This document shows, one piece after another, positions 43,070 through 52,923 of a stretch of 64,000 nt of DNA. Under the pieces are notes generated by a model. That model worked only from the letters and a program-made list of their open reading frames with translations. It was not told where the DNA came from and ran no database searches. Within the stretch, counting starts at the first letter, position 1; each line of letters opens with the position of its first letter. The position numbers were made by a program, and so were the translations under genes. The stretch is from Phytophthora colocasiae (Eukaryota > Oomycota > Peronosporomycetes > Peronosporales > Peronosporaceae): NCBI GenBank assembly GCA_018806915.1, contig JAGKQI010000090.1, positions 62,001-126,000 on the forward strand. Direction: 5' to 3'.

Positions 43070-44598
43070 CCGGCACATACATAATAAAGGCCCGCATGTA
43101 TACAGACTGTATTGAGGGTATCCGGATTCGAACCTATAGGATCATGTCGGACATGTTGTTGAAGTCGTACGTGACGGAGGTGCAGAGCGGGCCGAACAAG
43201 GACCTCCTTCACACCCTCGAGAACAACTGATACTTAGCCGTGATGGGCTACAGCCATCAGTGGGTTAACCACTCTAAGAATTTTGTAGACCCCTCCACCG
43301 GCGCCCATAAAGATAAAGGCACGCCTGAAAAGTGAGCGGGGCATGCGGAAGAGCGTCGTCCCCCAGACCTCGATGAATGCCTGTGGCGATCTTGGTACTT
43401 CAATCAAACCAAGACGCCACAGGCAAGCCAGTACTTCCATGGGCTAGTGCTGGGAATTCGGCGCAAGTATCTGTTGTGATGTATACTTAGCTGTATAGGG
43501 TAATCTACTACTACCTCCGTGCGGAAAATGATGAGCATTTCCAATTGTATTACATCCTGTTCAGAATCTATACCTTGCAAATATGATCATATTTTGAATT
43601 TGGAATTTCCCGCTCAATCTTCCCGCTGGACCTCCCCCCATCACTTTCAAACCGGAGCGGATCGGAGGCGTCTGACGAAGAGCGCCAAGCAGTGTGGGAG
43701 ATGCTGCTTCTTCACAGCAACGGAGGGGTGCTCAGGCACGGCGATATCAAGCGGACAGCTGCCTACTTTGATCTAAACTGTTTCTCGCATTTGGGAGCAG
43801 GGTATCCGGGGGTAGCAGTGGTAGGCAAGTCGAGAAAACATCCCGAGGGCGAAAGGAGAAGAAACGCGTGGAGTTGTGCAAGTGCCTCGCCGAAGTGCCA
43901 GTAAATGACCGTGAGCACCAGCGTGCTATACAACAGGGGTCATATCTCGTGCAACAACTCGTGAAGGAGGGCTTCCTACGCCGTGCGCTAAGACAAACTC
44001 GTCCACTGCTGACCCCTTTACATCGCCTCAAGAGGCTCCAGTTCTGCATGGATCATGTGACCCGTCAGCTTGATGGAACCTACAAGCTCGACGCAATGCA
44101 CGACGTGATATTGCTCGCCCTCATGTCCTGGGGGACGATCCCGTGGTAGCTGCGGCAGGATGCTCTGGTGGCTGGACGATCAAGCTTGTGAACCAGCCTG
44201 CTCAAAGCCCCGATTTGAACTCTCCTTTTCTGTATTGACAACTCCTGTTGATGTTCCAGACGCATTAACTGCTCGTGAGACGTCAACGACGTCTGAGTTT
44301 GATCCGTTTTACTACTACAAAGGTGTAGTAGTGCTTCTAATGTGGCGGAGCACGTACGCTCACAAATTTCTTTTGGTTTTGTCAGCAGTTCAACACAAAC
44401 GCATAGCTCCTCTGCAAATCTAATAACTCCCCAAAACAACGAGGCGGAGCGCTGCGCAATTTTTTTTAAAATGCTCATCATTTTCCGCACGGAGGTAGTA
44501 CAGTACATGTACAGTAGCAGGGTTTGCTGTGCATCCGGATACTCTCAATACAGTCTGTATACATGCGGGCCTTTATTATGTATGTGCCGCTCACGCCA
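43070..44598. mobile_element. Element Z: inverted-repeat element containing mariner copy P
   Basis: A sequence GGCACATACATAATAAAGGC... of about 55 bp at 43072-43125 recurs in inverse orientation at about 44530-44594, and both lie inside element M. The left interior (43130-43505) has short frames of no known family. Boundaries and target duplication were not resolved exactly. Confidence 0.5.
43511..44498 (+). mobile_element. Mariner-like copy P, deleted derivative
   Basis: TA at 43509-43510 and 44499-44500; ends CTACCTCCGTGCGGAAAATG in inverted orientation. 988 bp. The plus strand holds an N-terminal transposase part (AVWEMLLLHSNGGVLRHGDI, then YLVQQLVKEGFLRRALRQTR and LDGTYKLDAMHDV) that stops where the catalytic domain should continue, followed by the terminal region shared with element M. 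Same family as M, opposite strand. Confidence 0.75.
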
Positions 44599-45201
44599 GA
44601 GCCCTAATGTATAGCACGCTGGTGCTCACAGTCATTTACAGGCACTTCGGCGAGGCACTTGCACAACTCCACGCGGTTCTTCGTCTTTGCCCTCGGGAGT
44701 GTTTTCTTGACTTGACTACCGCTCCTACCCGGTCTCCCATTGACCGGATACCCTGCTCCCAAATGCGAGAAACAGCGCAGCGGTTTAGATCAAAGTAGGC
44801 AGCTCTCCGCCCGATATCGCCGTGCCTGAGCACCCCTCCGTTGCTGTGAAGAAGCAGCATCTCCCACACTGCTTGGCGCTCTTCGTCAGACTGCTCATCG
44901 CCGCTCCGGTTTGAAAGTGATGGGGGGAGGTCCAGCGGGAAGATTGGGCGGGAGAATCGAAATTCAAAATATGATCAGATTTGCAAGGTATAGATTCTGA
45001 ACAGGATGTAATACAATTGGAAATGCTCATTATTTTCCGACGGAGGTAGTATTTGATAGTGACAGTACTATGCAGGGAGAGGCTACAAGTACATAACGCA
45101 ATTTCTGATTGCGTGCCGAAAAAATACGATGGTTTTCATTAACTAACACAAACGTGATTATAGTGCTGCGTCTGCGTATCTGGTGGAGCTTTCTAAACGA
45201 T

Positions 45202-46832
45202 ATGGACGCTCCGAACCCTACAATTGCGATTGAGAAGCGCAAGATGGACATTGATGAACCTAAAAATTCCACCAAGAAGCTTCCGTCGTGGCTCAAGCGT
45301 AAACGGGAGATAGAAGTGCTACGTCAGCAGAAGGAAGCCATGGAGACACGCGTGGCGTACTTGGAGATGAAAAAAACATTCGAAACTGGAGGTTTAAACG
45401 TCTTTGAACATTTCAAACTCCAGTCCTTGGCCCTTGAGGAGAAACAGAAATGCACTGCTGCTCAAAACGAAACGAGAGACTTAAAGCCGAGTTACTGCTG
45501 TACACGAAACAATATGAAGTCTTCCAGGAGATGATGGCCCACCAGCAAGAGGAGGAGGCAAGTCTACCCCAACCAGGACAGATCAATTCGAATTACTCGC
45601 CGATATGCAACGAAGGGGAACTGTTGCAAGTCGTCCGGAGTCTCTTTGGGAGTGATGAATCGGCACCACTTAGCCCGTTAGCATGGTCTACGTTGTCGGA
45701 TCAAGAGCCTGGCAACAATGACTTACGACTTGATGAGGACTTGGAACTGAAAACAAAGAAGCCAAAGAAGAAACGACGATGCGATCGCAATCGCCCCTGG
45801 CATGAGATGGCGCGGCTACAATTGGAAAGTGACAATCTGGAGCAAGAATTACAGACCCAGTTGGCCCACGCTAGTAAAGAAGCAAAAGGAGTTCTCCATG
45901 GACGCAACGAGAATGCACAACTCAAGGAAATGCTACGGGAAAGTGTACAGGATATCCATCAACTCAAGCAAAACGCCGTTCGTCAGTTGAATGAGCTCGT
46001 TCAATTCGTTCCAAGTTCCTCAGCGATGACAACGCGAGTTCTCCCATTCGACATGACAGTCGACGACTCGATATTGAAGAGCATGGCGTACAGTGTGGAC
46101 GATCAGTACAAGGACATGGGTCGAGTTCTTCTTCGCGCAGGAATTGACGGGTTGTCTTCTGAAGTGGTGGAGAGCTTCGCCAGTCATTACCAAATCTGTG
46201 TATACGGGGAACAAGGAAAGTGAAATACTCAAATTCCGCGCACGAATAGTGACTCCATTCACAAGAAGAACGTTGGAGAGCTTTATGGGGAGGATTGGAA
46301 GCTGAAGGAGGAGTCACTTTCGAACTGGGCCTTGACGCTCACGAACTGGTATTTCTCGTGTTGGGAGTTTTTAGGTTGAACAATTAGAAGTACTTACCAG
46401 TGTGGTGTGTAGGTTGTCCCGTTTGGAACATCCTCCCGCGTTGCAATTCAGAAGCGCGAAATGTCTGTGGACGGACTCACGTGTGTCATGCGAATGGTGA
46501 TCAAGCAGTTTGTGGAAAACCATCGAGTTGTGCAAGTGTGGAAGACGCTGGCGGACTGGATGGTGGGACCAGGGTGCAAGGTGCGGACTGAAGAGTATGG
46601 CTGGGGCTACATCCAGCCGTTAGACGGCGATTCTACTGTCACTGTGGGCTGCATCTTGATGACTCCGACAGTAGACGATAGCATTTCGTCTGGAAGATGC
46701 GAGATTGTCAAGTCCCTGTCCAACTTGTACCAGGAAATGATGATGTCTCGCCTTCAAACTCTTGAAAACCACACGATGGACGAAATTGTACAGGAGAAGA
46801 ATGCTATCGGGCTTCAGTCAGTTACCTGTTAG
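45202..46832 (+). pseudogene. A9: chimeric copy, group A N-terminus on group B body
   Basis: First ATG at 45202, but homology to A10 extends upstream (SFLNDMDA) with no ATG, only TTG at 45109. Segment 1 is group A, very close to A10 (PSWLKRKREIEVLRQQKEAM, LEMKKTFETGGLNVFEHFKL). After a frame change near 45470 and QEMMAHQQEEEAS the sequence becomes group B-like: KKKRRCDRNRPWHEMARLQL, a second coil, then KSMAYSVDDQYKDMGRVLLR as in B2. The globular domain is broken into at least three frames (ARIVTPF, KKNVGELYGEDWKLKEESLS, VIKQFVENHRVVQVWKTLAD, EEYGWGYIQPLDG). Some breaks could be introns (GT near 46349, AG near 46409), but not all. Best read as an unequal-exchange product now decaying. Confidence 0.7.
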
Positions 46833-46897
46833 AATGTTTTTACGTCTAGCGTTTGTGTAGAACCGGATAATCATGACTCCAACACGAAACAAGTAAT

Positions 46898-48080
46898 TCA
46901 CGAGCGAATAGTATCGAACAAGGCGTTCTGCACGAACTGGTGGCGCGAGAGAGTGAGCTGACGGAAGGATGGGACCACCACTTGCCGTATTGAGCTTGAT
47001 GCTGCACGTGAACAATACTGCGCCTTCTCTTCGTTTTCACCCGGGTACAGACAAATGAATGACCGAGCTTGGCAGATACCAGGCGTAGCATTGGCTGCGT
47101 AATCTCGCATGACAAAGCAGCCTCCTTCACGGGTTCGGTGCATCCATTTTCCAGAAACCGGACTGTTAACATGCCACTCAGAACGGGACTCCGTCATGAC
47201 AGCATAACCTTCAGACGTCACGAACCGCTTCATGACATTATAAGTATCAATAGTGACCACTCCTCCACAACTGAGCTGCACAGATACTCTTGTTGTGACA
47301 GCTAAACTGTCATCAGTGCGTCGACTAACAATTGAATCCTCCCCGTCAGGAAACTTCCCGGAAATGACAAAGGACCACATGATAGAGGAAATAGCCTTTT
47401 CGTTAAAAGGAAGCAACTCCAAACGTGTAAACTCCACAGCTCCTCGCTCCTCGTCCCGCGTTTGAATCATATCAGAGTCAGTAAAGGCCATAGGCTGCTT
47501 CATGAGAGCATAAGCATGTTCCAACTCATAAAACCTCGCGTCCAATTTCCCCTCCATCATATCAAAGACATGTGCGCCACACACTTGCAATTGTCGAGCT
47601 GTCCCTGTCTCCACTCGAAGAGCTCTTGACATTATCTCCTGTTGCTCAAGTTCTGCATGGTTCATCACCTCCTGGAAAGACTTGTAGCGTTGCATGTATC
47701 GTAGTAACTTGGCTTTAAGTTTCTCGTTCTCGTTCAGAGTAGTAATACATTTCTGTTTCTCCTCCTTAGCAAAAGACTGAAGTTTATAAAGTTCAAAAGC
47801 ATTTAAACCTCCAGTAACGGATGTTTTCTTCATCTCCAAGAAAGCCACACGAGTTTCCATCGCTTGAGTCTGTTGACGTAAAGATTCCAATTCCTCTTTA
47901 CGTTTTAACCATGAAGGAAGTTTTTTTCTTAGACGACGGAGGACCAACAACGTCCAGTTTGCGCTTTTTGACTGCACAGTTAGGGTTTACCACGGTTTGC
48001 TGACCATCGAGAGCATCCATATCATCCAGGAAGCTCTCCAATAACCCATAAGAAGTGCCTGGAGACATACACGAAGGCAT
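46898..48080 (-). pseudogene. A10: group A copy with a single homopolymer frame break
   Basis: ATG at 48080. N-terminal motif GLLESFLDDMDALD, then KKRKLDVV and a frame break in the T7 run at 47921-47927, just before LPSWLKRKEELESLRQQTQA. The rest is open for about 340 codons: LLPFNEKAISSIMWSFVISG, VMKRFVTSEGYAVMTESRSE, EGGCFVMRDYAANAT and VVVPSFRQLTLSRHQFVQNA, stop at 46898. Only one indel separates it from an intact gene, so it may be functional with a sequencing error. Faces A9 tail to tail. Confidence 0.8.
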
Positions 48081-48535
48081 CACGTCTGAACGTTTTTTAT
48101 GAGTTGCTTCACGGCTGGTGTTCGAGGGTGCTGATTCGAATTTGTGCGAAGGGCAACCTGTTGGTTATAGAGATCAACAATTGCGTTCGTGTAGCCGCAA
48201 ACCGTAGACCCGCCAATCGTTTTTTCGCTGTTCAGCTTTGACTTTCGCCCGATTACCATACTCGAAAGGAAAAGATGAAGTTTGCCCCCAGTTACCGTGT
48301 CTCGATCTCGGAATTCGCGAGCAGAACACCACTGAATGTACTCTTTCTGGTAAGCGTCATACTTACGCTTAGTGTTGATTGGTCGCGTTTCAAGCGTAGT
48401 CTGAATTGTAGCACGTTCGCTTTCGTCAATTTCGAGCTGCATGTCAACTTCACTTGCTTCTATCGCTTCAACCGTATTCCGCGGCGCTACGGCAGCTGCA
48501 TAGGATCGGATAGACACTCCAGATGGCTTCCCCAT
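48080..48535 (-). pseudogene. Crypton-type tyrosine-recombinase N-terminal fragment
   Basis: ATG at 48535 (MGKPSGVSIRSYAA), 151 codons. Carries the N-terminal core-binding pattern of Crypton recombinases: RPINTKRKYDAYQKEYIQWC, FRDRDTVTGGKLHLFLSSMV and TVCGYTNAIVDLYNQQV. The catalytic domain with the R-H-R-Y residues is absent. Its stop TGA overlaps the ATG of A10 (TGATG), so the fragment occupies the immediate upstream region of that gene. Classification is from the core-binding pattern alone. Confidence 0.65.
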
Positions 48536-48773
48536 GTCACCTTCACTTGTGTTTGCTGAAAAAGGTTTCAAAATACTTTATTTTGAAAACAGATATTTTG
48601 ATTGAGTCCTAAATTTGGTGTTGACTCGGGTCAGGACCCATACAATCCAACACATGATACTCATTAAGTATCTTGCAATGGGAGTAAGATTATGACGTAA
48701 AAGTACCGTCAGTTACGTGTTTGGTGTCATGAATTTCGGTAGACAAGGGGTTAAAATAACTACATGCCATGTT

Positions 48774-49994
48774 CTACATATCCGCATCCATGATGTCTAA
48801 ATGCTCCAACACGTCGTCAATGAGGACCCCTTGAAGAGAGGTAAGGATGTCATCTCTTGACTTGTCATGTAGCTGATGCAGTGCTCGTTCAAACCGCTCT
48901 CGATCGCGGGGCATGGCGCTGGTAAAATGCATGGAGGTTCGTTGAATGCACATCTCGATTACAGTTCCAAGTTCTGACGCATTCAGAGACAGCCACGCTG
49001 TTTTGTCGAACTGAAAGCCGTTGTGTCCCCCCTCTCCTTCAGATACAAGTTTCCAAGCATAGATACGCCCCTCATCATATCGCCGGGTAACCAGTCGATT
49101 CCACAGAGAAACTTTCGCTCCGTTCTCTAACGTGACGGCGTTGCGAAAACTTCTAGCACTTGTGTTTTCTGGGTCTCGAACACCAGCACACGTCTTATAA
49201 GACGGGTTACTGGAGTGATGGCCAGTGCCAAACTGCCAGAGGAACCGACTGGTCTGGGAAAGCGAAAAAGGGATCGTTTCCGTGATGTAGAGCTGACTGT
49301 ACTGCAGCATACCGTCAGGCTTTCGAACTTTTGAACGGCAGGCTTTAAGCAATTCGTCGATATGTTCACAGTTCGTATCCAGATCTTGGATAAAAGCATT
49401 AAACAATTCAGGTTCCGACGCCCCACAGCGTTGTTTCTTGTGGTCAGTGACGACTTGATCTTCTTCAGTTAACGCAGATGAATTATTCTCTGGTAGCTGT
49501 GCAATCTTGGCGAGTGTTCGAATGTATGCCGCTTGTGCTTGGGAAGAAACGACCAATGCTCGTTGCTCTTCTTCAGCCAAGGAACGTTCATAACGCTGCC
49601 GGGTCGCGATAGATTTCCAAAACCAAAATGCCGGCGTCTGGGTAGCGTTTCTCTCTCTCTTTGGCAACTCGTACCGAGCGAGTCCCTCTTTTAAACTGTC
49701 CACTTGACGTCGCAACTCCTCGCGATCTCGCTTCTGCACGCGGCGATAAATTTGTCTTCTTCTGGCCTCAGTGACTTCATGGAGATTGCCGGTTTTGTTA
49801 TGGGAAGTTATATATTCCGTGCACTGATCATCCGACGTGTTGTTTGACGATAGTGGATGGAGTTGTTTTACCAGCAACGCTTCGGCGTCTGTCAGAAACA
49901 TGGTGGTGTCGAGGTTTTCCAAGCCAAGATGAGAATTCTTATCCCCCTCGGACGGGTGAAGCGTTGTGGAACACGCTCCTAGTGTAGATGACAT
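48774..49994 (-). CDS. C1: bZIP-like / START-like family protein (group C)
   Basis: Intronless, 406 aa, ATG at 49994. After an acidic N-terminus comes the basic/heptad segment EARRRQIYRRVQKRDREELR (about residues 76-95) and QVDSLKEGLARYEL. The bZIP Asn position is not conserved, as I recall for many oomycete bZIPs. A conserved FWFWKSIATRQRYERSLAEE helix follows. Globular domain: TETIPFSLSQTSRFLWQFGT, VTRRYDEGRIYAWKLVSEGE, DKTAWLSLNASELG and ILTSLQGVLIDDVLEHLDIM. It is the only group C copy here that is fully open. Shares its upstream sequence with C3. Confidence 0.86.
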   Translation of the reverse strand: MSSTLGACSTTLHPSEGDKNSHLGLENLDTTMFLTDAEALLVKQLHPLSSNNTSDDQCTEYITSHNKTGNLHEVTEARRRQIYRRVQKRDREELRRQVDSLKEGLARYELPKRERNATQTPAFWFWKSIATRQRYERSLAEEEQRALVVSSQAQAAYIRTLAKIAQLPENNSSALTEEDQVVTDHKKQRCGASEPELFNAFIQDLDTNCEHIDELLKACRSKVRKPDGMLQYSQLYITETIPFSLSQTSRFLWQFGTGHHSSNPSYKTCAGVRDPENTSARSFRNAVTLENGAKVSLWNRLVTRRYDEGRIYAWKLVSEGEGGHNGFQFDKTAWLSLNASELGTVIEMCIQRTSMHFTSAMPRDRERFERALHQLHDKSRDDILTSLQGVLIDDVLEHLDIMDADM

Positions 49995-50309
49995 GGCTGG
50001 CGACTTGGAAACGCTGTAAGCCTTAAATGTCTTGTGGTGATGTTTGCGTTTTGCATTGTGGTTTACTGGCTGTAAATTTTGATCAGTAATAAGACAAGGT
50101 CACTTGGTTACCAAGTTGGTACCTTGGCAAGCGCAAGTTATACCAACTGTGATCACCGATGGCGTGGGCGGCAGGTGGTTTGAGTCACTTGACTATTTTT
50201 TACTACATACAAATAAAAAATACCGTCGAGGGCGATTGAATTTGCATCAAGCGCCCTGAAAAAATGCATCACCGGGACGAAATGATGCATTCGAGCCGGG
50301 GCGGTAATA

Positions 50310-52158
50310 ACGTATAATACCGATTAGTATGCCCCTATCGAATAGAGTGCCTTTCGATTAGAGCGCTCTCTCTAAGGGCACTGTATAAAAATAGAGTGTC
50401 CTCTCTAGGCCAGTCATTGTGGATTGCGACCTTTCGTGTTTTGCGACCTTTCGTGTCCAACGAAAAAGGAATGGTTACGGAGCCATCTAACGTAAAGTTA
50501 AATAACTCTCACTCTTCATTTTCCATGCCAGCGCGTCGAAAAAGCGTTGAAATCAGCCTAAAGAAGCAAGCAATCGAGTGGATTGCAAGCGAAGGTGGGG
50601 GTGTGCCCTCTCGCGCGGCGGCACATTTCCGCCAACGCGGTTGGCGGATTGCGGCATCAGCTTACCGGAAGTGGTGGCGTGATAGAGAGCAAATTTTAGC
50701 CGAGTATGGAGCTCGGCGGCGCATTGCTGGAGGTGGTCGAAAACCACTGCTTGGGGAGCTAGAAGACCGGCTAGTAGACATGGTGTACGACAAACGCATA
50801 CGCAAGGAAAGGTGTCACGGTGCTGGATTGCTACGGCTGCAATTGCGCTATTCCAGGATAGCAGGACCGAGGAAGAGCACGAAGAAGACCCGATTCGCTT
50901 TGTTGCTTCCGACCCATGGATTCAAAACTTCATGAAGCGCAACGATCTCACGCTGCGCAAGCGCACCAACCTAACGACGCTTACGGATGAGGTGCTTGTG
51001 AGTAGAGCTGTATCATACATGCACTTTTTGGCGCTTCACAAACCAAAGATGAACCTGGATCGAACAATTCTAATGGATGAAACCGCGGTCTATTTTGAAG
51101 ATGCTCGGACAAGCACGGTAGACGACATTGGCGCCAGGCACATCGTGGTTCGTTCGACTGGCTTTTCATCTATGCGCATCACGGTGATGCTTGCGGTCAC
51201 GGCGTCAGGAAGAAAGCTACCTCCGTGTCTTATCTGGAAGCGCAAAAACCGAGGCTCAATTGAGCGCCTAGGAGGATGTTACGTTGCATTTCAGGAAAGA
51301 GCATGGGTTGACCAGGATCTCCTGTTGAACTGGTTGGACTGGTACTATCCTGCTGTAGTACAGGCGCCCGGGCAGTACATTGTGTGGGACTCGATGCGAG
51401 CTCACATCGGCAAGAAAGTGAAGCAGCGCTGTAGTGACAGAGCGATTAAAATGGCTGTGATTCCTGGAGGTCTTACTCCGTATCTACAAGCAGGTGATGT
51501 AGGCATCTACAAGTCTTTCAAAGACTCGATATCGAAGCTGATCGAGCAGTGGAAGCGATCTGACAAGGTGACATACACTAAAGCAGGCAATCCAAGAGCT
51601 CCAGATATTTCATTGGTGACGTCGTGGGTCTCACAAGCTTGGAAAGAAACACCTGTAGAGGTTGTGGAGAAGAGCATTAAGGCGTGTGGCTTTGGTAGCA
51701 ACTCTAGTGACTGGCATATTGCCAAACATGATGTCTACGGCTCGAAGTTTCGGGCAGCATGGGAGCTGCAGGAAGGTGTAGAGAACGAAAGCGATGTGAA
51801 TGATGAAACTCAGGCACAGATAGAGTCGATCATGGAAACTCTCGATGACATTGTCGTCTAGCAAAAGAAGTGTTAGTATTCACGCTTAGGCTGGTAATGA
51901 ACAGAACTTGGAGAGAAAACTTACCATTTCACAATGCGGAGAATTAACGCATTCAATGAGAATTGAACCCGCGACAACCCTGCTCCCAAATGGGCCCTCA
52001 ATAAGTCCAGGTAGCTTAACCACCTGAGCTGTCAGCATTGTTGCAAAAGGTAACTTCAACACTGAATGATATATGATGCATATTGAATACAGTGCGCTAT
52101 TTTCAAAAGACAGCACTGTATTAAAATAGAGTGCGGAACTTTATTCGGTATTATACGT
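50310..52158 (+). mobile_element. Pogo/Tigger-type DNA transposon
   Basis: TA at 50308-50309 and 52159-52160; ends ACGTATAATACCGA in inverted orientation. 1,849 bp. Encodes one transposase on the plus strand, nearly complete. Confidence 0.88.
50525..51861 (+). pseudogene. Pogo-type transposase (CENP-B-like HTH plus DDE), one frame break
   Basis: ATG at 50525 (MPARRKSVEISLKKQAIEW). Helix-turn-helix and CENP-B-like domain (ASAYRKWWRDREQILAEYGA, LEDRLVDMVYDKRIRKE), then a frame change near 50810, then WIQNFMKRNDLTLRKRTNLT. DDE domain: TILMDETAVYFEDA (first D), QYIVWDSMRAHIGKK (second D), and LQAGDVGIYKSFKDSI (third D, D-V-G-I-x-K-S-F type). Stop at 51859-51861. About 445 codons, the usual length for this family; the single break is the only visible lesion. 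Confidence 0.88.
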
Positions 52159-52515
52159 TAATTGCATAGGTCGCACGTCGTAAATTCTAGAAGGTCCTCT
52201 TGACCAGATTGCCACAATCGCATCCTAGCCGTACCGTAAAAGTATCCCCCCGAACACCCTCCGACTCATTCAAGATGCCTGGTAGCCGTCCTCGAGAGCT
52301 CCCTTCCCGCCTTCCTCGCGACCCTGCTGTCGCCCTTGTAGAAAACTCGATAACCTACCAGAAGTGTGTTGCGTTCGGTAGACAAACTTGTCGGCACCGT
52401 CTGTGCACAGTAGTGCCTCAAATGATGCACCGAGGAGCAATAAACAAATGCATCATTTCGTCCCGGTGATGCATTTTTTCAGGGCGCTTGATGCAAATTC
52501 AAGCGCCCTCGACGG

Positions 52516-52923
52516 TACAAATAACTCACGCCATCAGTGTGTGCGAATCTCGTCATGGACTGTCTCCTTTTCTTTTGTCTTGTTGGCGGTCGCAGATGCT
52601 CCAGCCCAAAACGCCGATAAGTTTAAACGAGTTCTCAAGCGTGCGATCAATGAACAGTGACGATGGATACTCATGAACAGTGTTCATGACGATGCAACTA
52701 AAGTTATTGTACTCACTTTTCTGTTGCTCCTCTGATTCTCACTCTTTCGATAATTGATTGATGTGAAAGTCAGTGATAATACTTTCTGGCATCAAATTAT
52801 CTTTCTGTCATCTAGCTCTTGTTTTGACTTCATAGCTCATCAAGACAACGCGGACTTTACTATGTTCGTTTGTCAAGTTTCTTAATACGTAGGTTATTTG
52901 CTGTGCATTAAAAACTGAACTGT
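52516..52923. other. Stretch between TIR element and C2
   Basis: One short frame (about 52540-52660) has a hydrophobic stretch SFSFVLLAVADAPAQNADKF ending at a TGA, but no ATG outside the transposon end begins it. Nothing else seen. Confidence 0.35.

Larger units (their letters stand above)
41701..45049 (-). mobile_element. Mariner-like element M, enlarged by nested insertions
   Basis: TA at 41699-41700 and 45050-45051; ends CTACCTCTGTGCGGAAAAT and, reversed, ACTACCTCCGTCGGAAAAT. Transposase pieces on the minus strand: HTH-like region at 44636-44869 (EMLLLHSNGGVLRHGDI) and a middle region around 42850-43060 (YLVQQLVKEGFLRRALRQ). The element is interrupted by the 859-bp insertion at 41808-42666 and by element Z (about 43070-44598), which itself holds copy P. 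Confidence 0.7.
50223..52515. mobile_element. Unclassified TIR element holding a nested pogo element
   Basis: TA at 50221-50222 and 52516-52517; inverted repeats of about 70 bp starting CCGTCGAGGGCG with very high identity. Subtracting the nested pogo (50310-52158) leaves about 445 bp with one short ORF at 52275-52469 (MPGSRPRELPSRLPRDPAVA). A MITE-like Tc1/mariner-superfamily element is likely. Confidence 0.8.

Noticed and set aside
42848..43084. Plus-strand Arg-rich ORF as a host gene
   Set aside because: It is antisense to a mariner transposase segment on the minus strand.
43105..43137. GGTTCGAATCC-like T-loop on the minus strand
   Set aside because: No matching stems or other arms; lies in a transposon inverted repeat.
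51946..52046. tRNA-like sequence on the minus strand inside the pogo element (CAGCTCAGGTGGTTAAGC and GCGGGTTCAATTCTC, resembling A and B boxes)
   Set aside because: Acceptor, T and anticodon stems do not pair. At most a degenerate tRNA-derived piece; not annotated as a tRNA.
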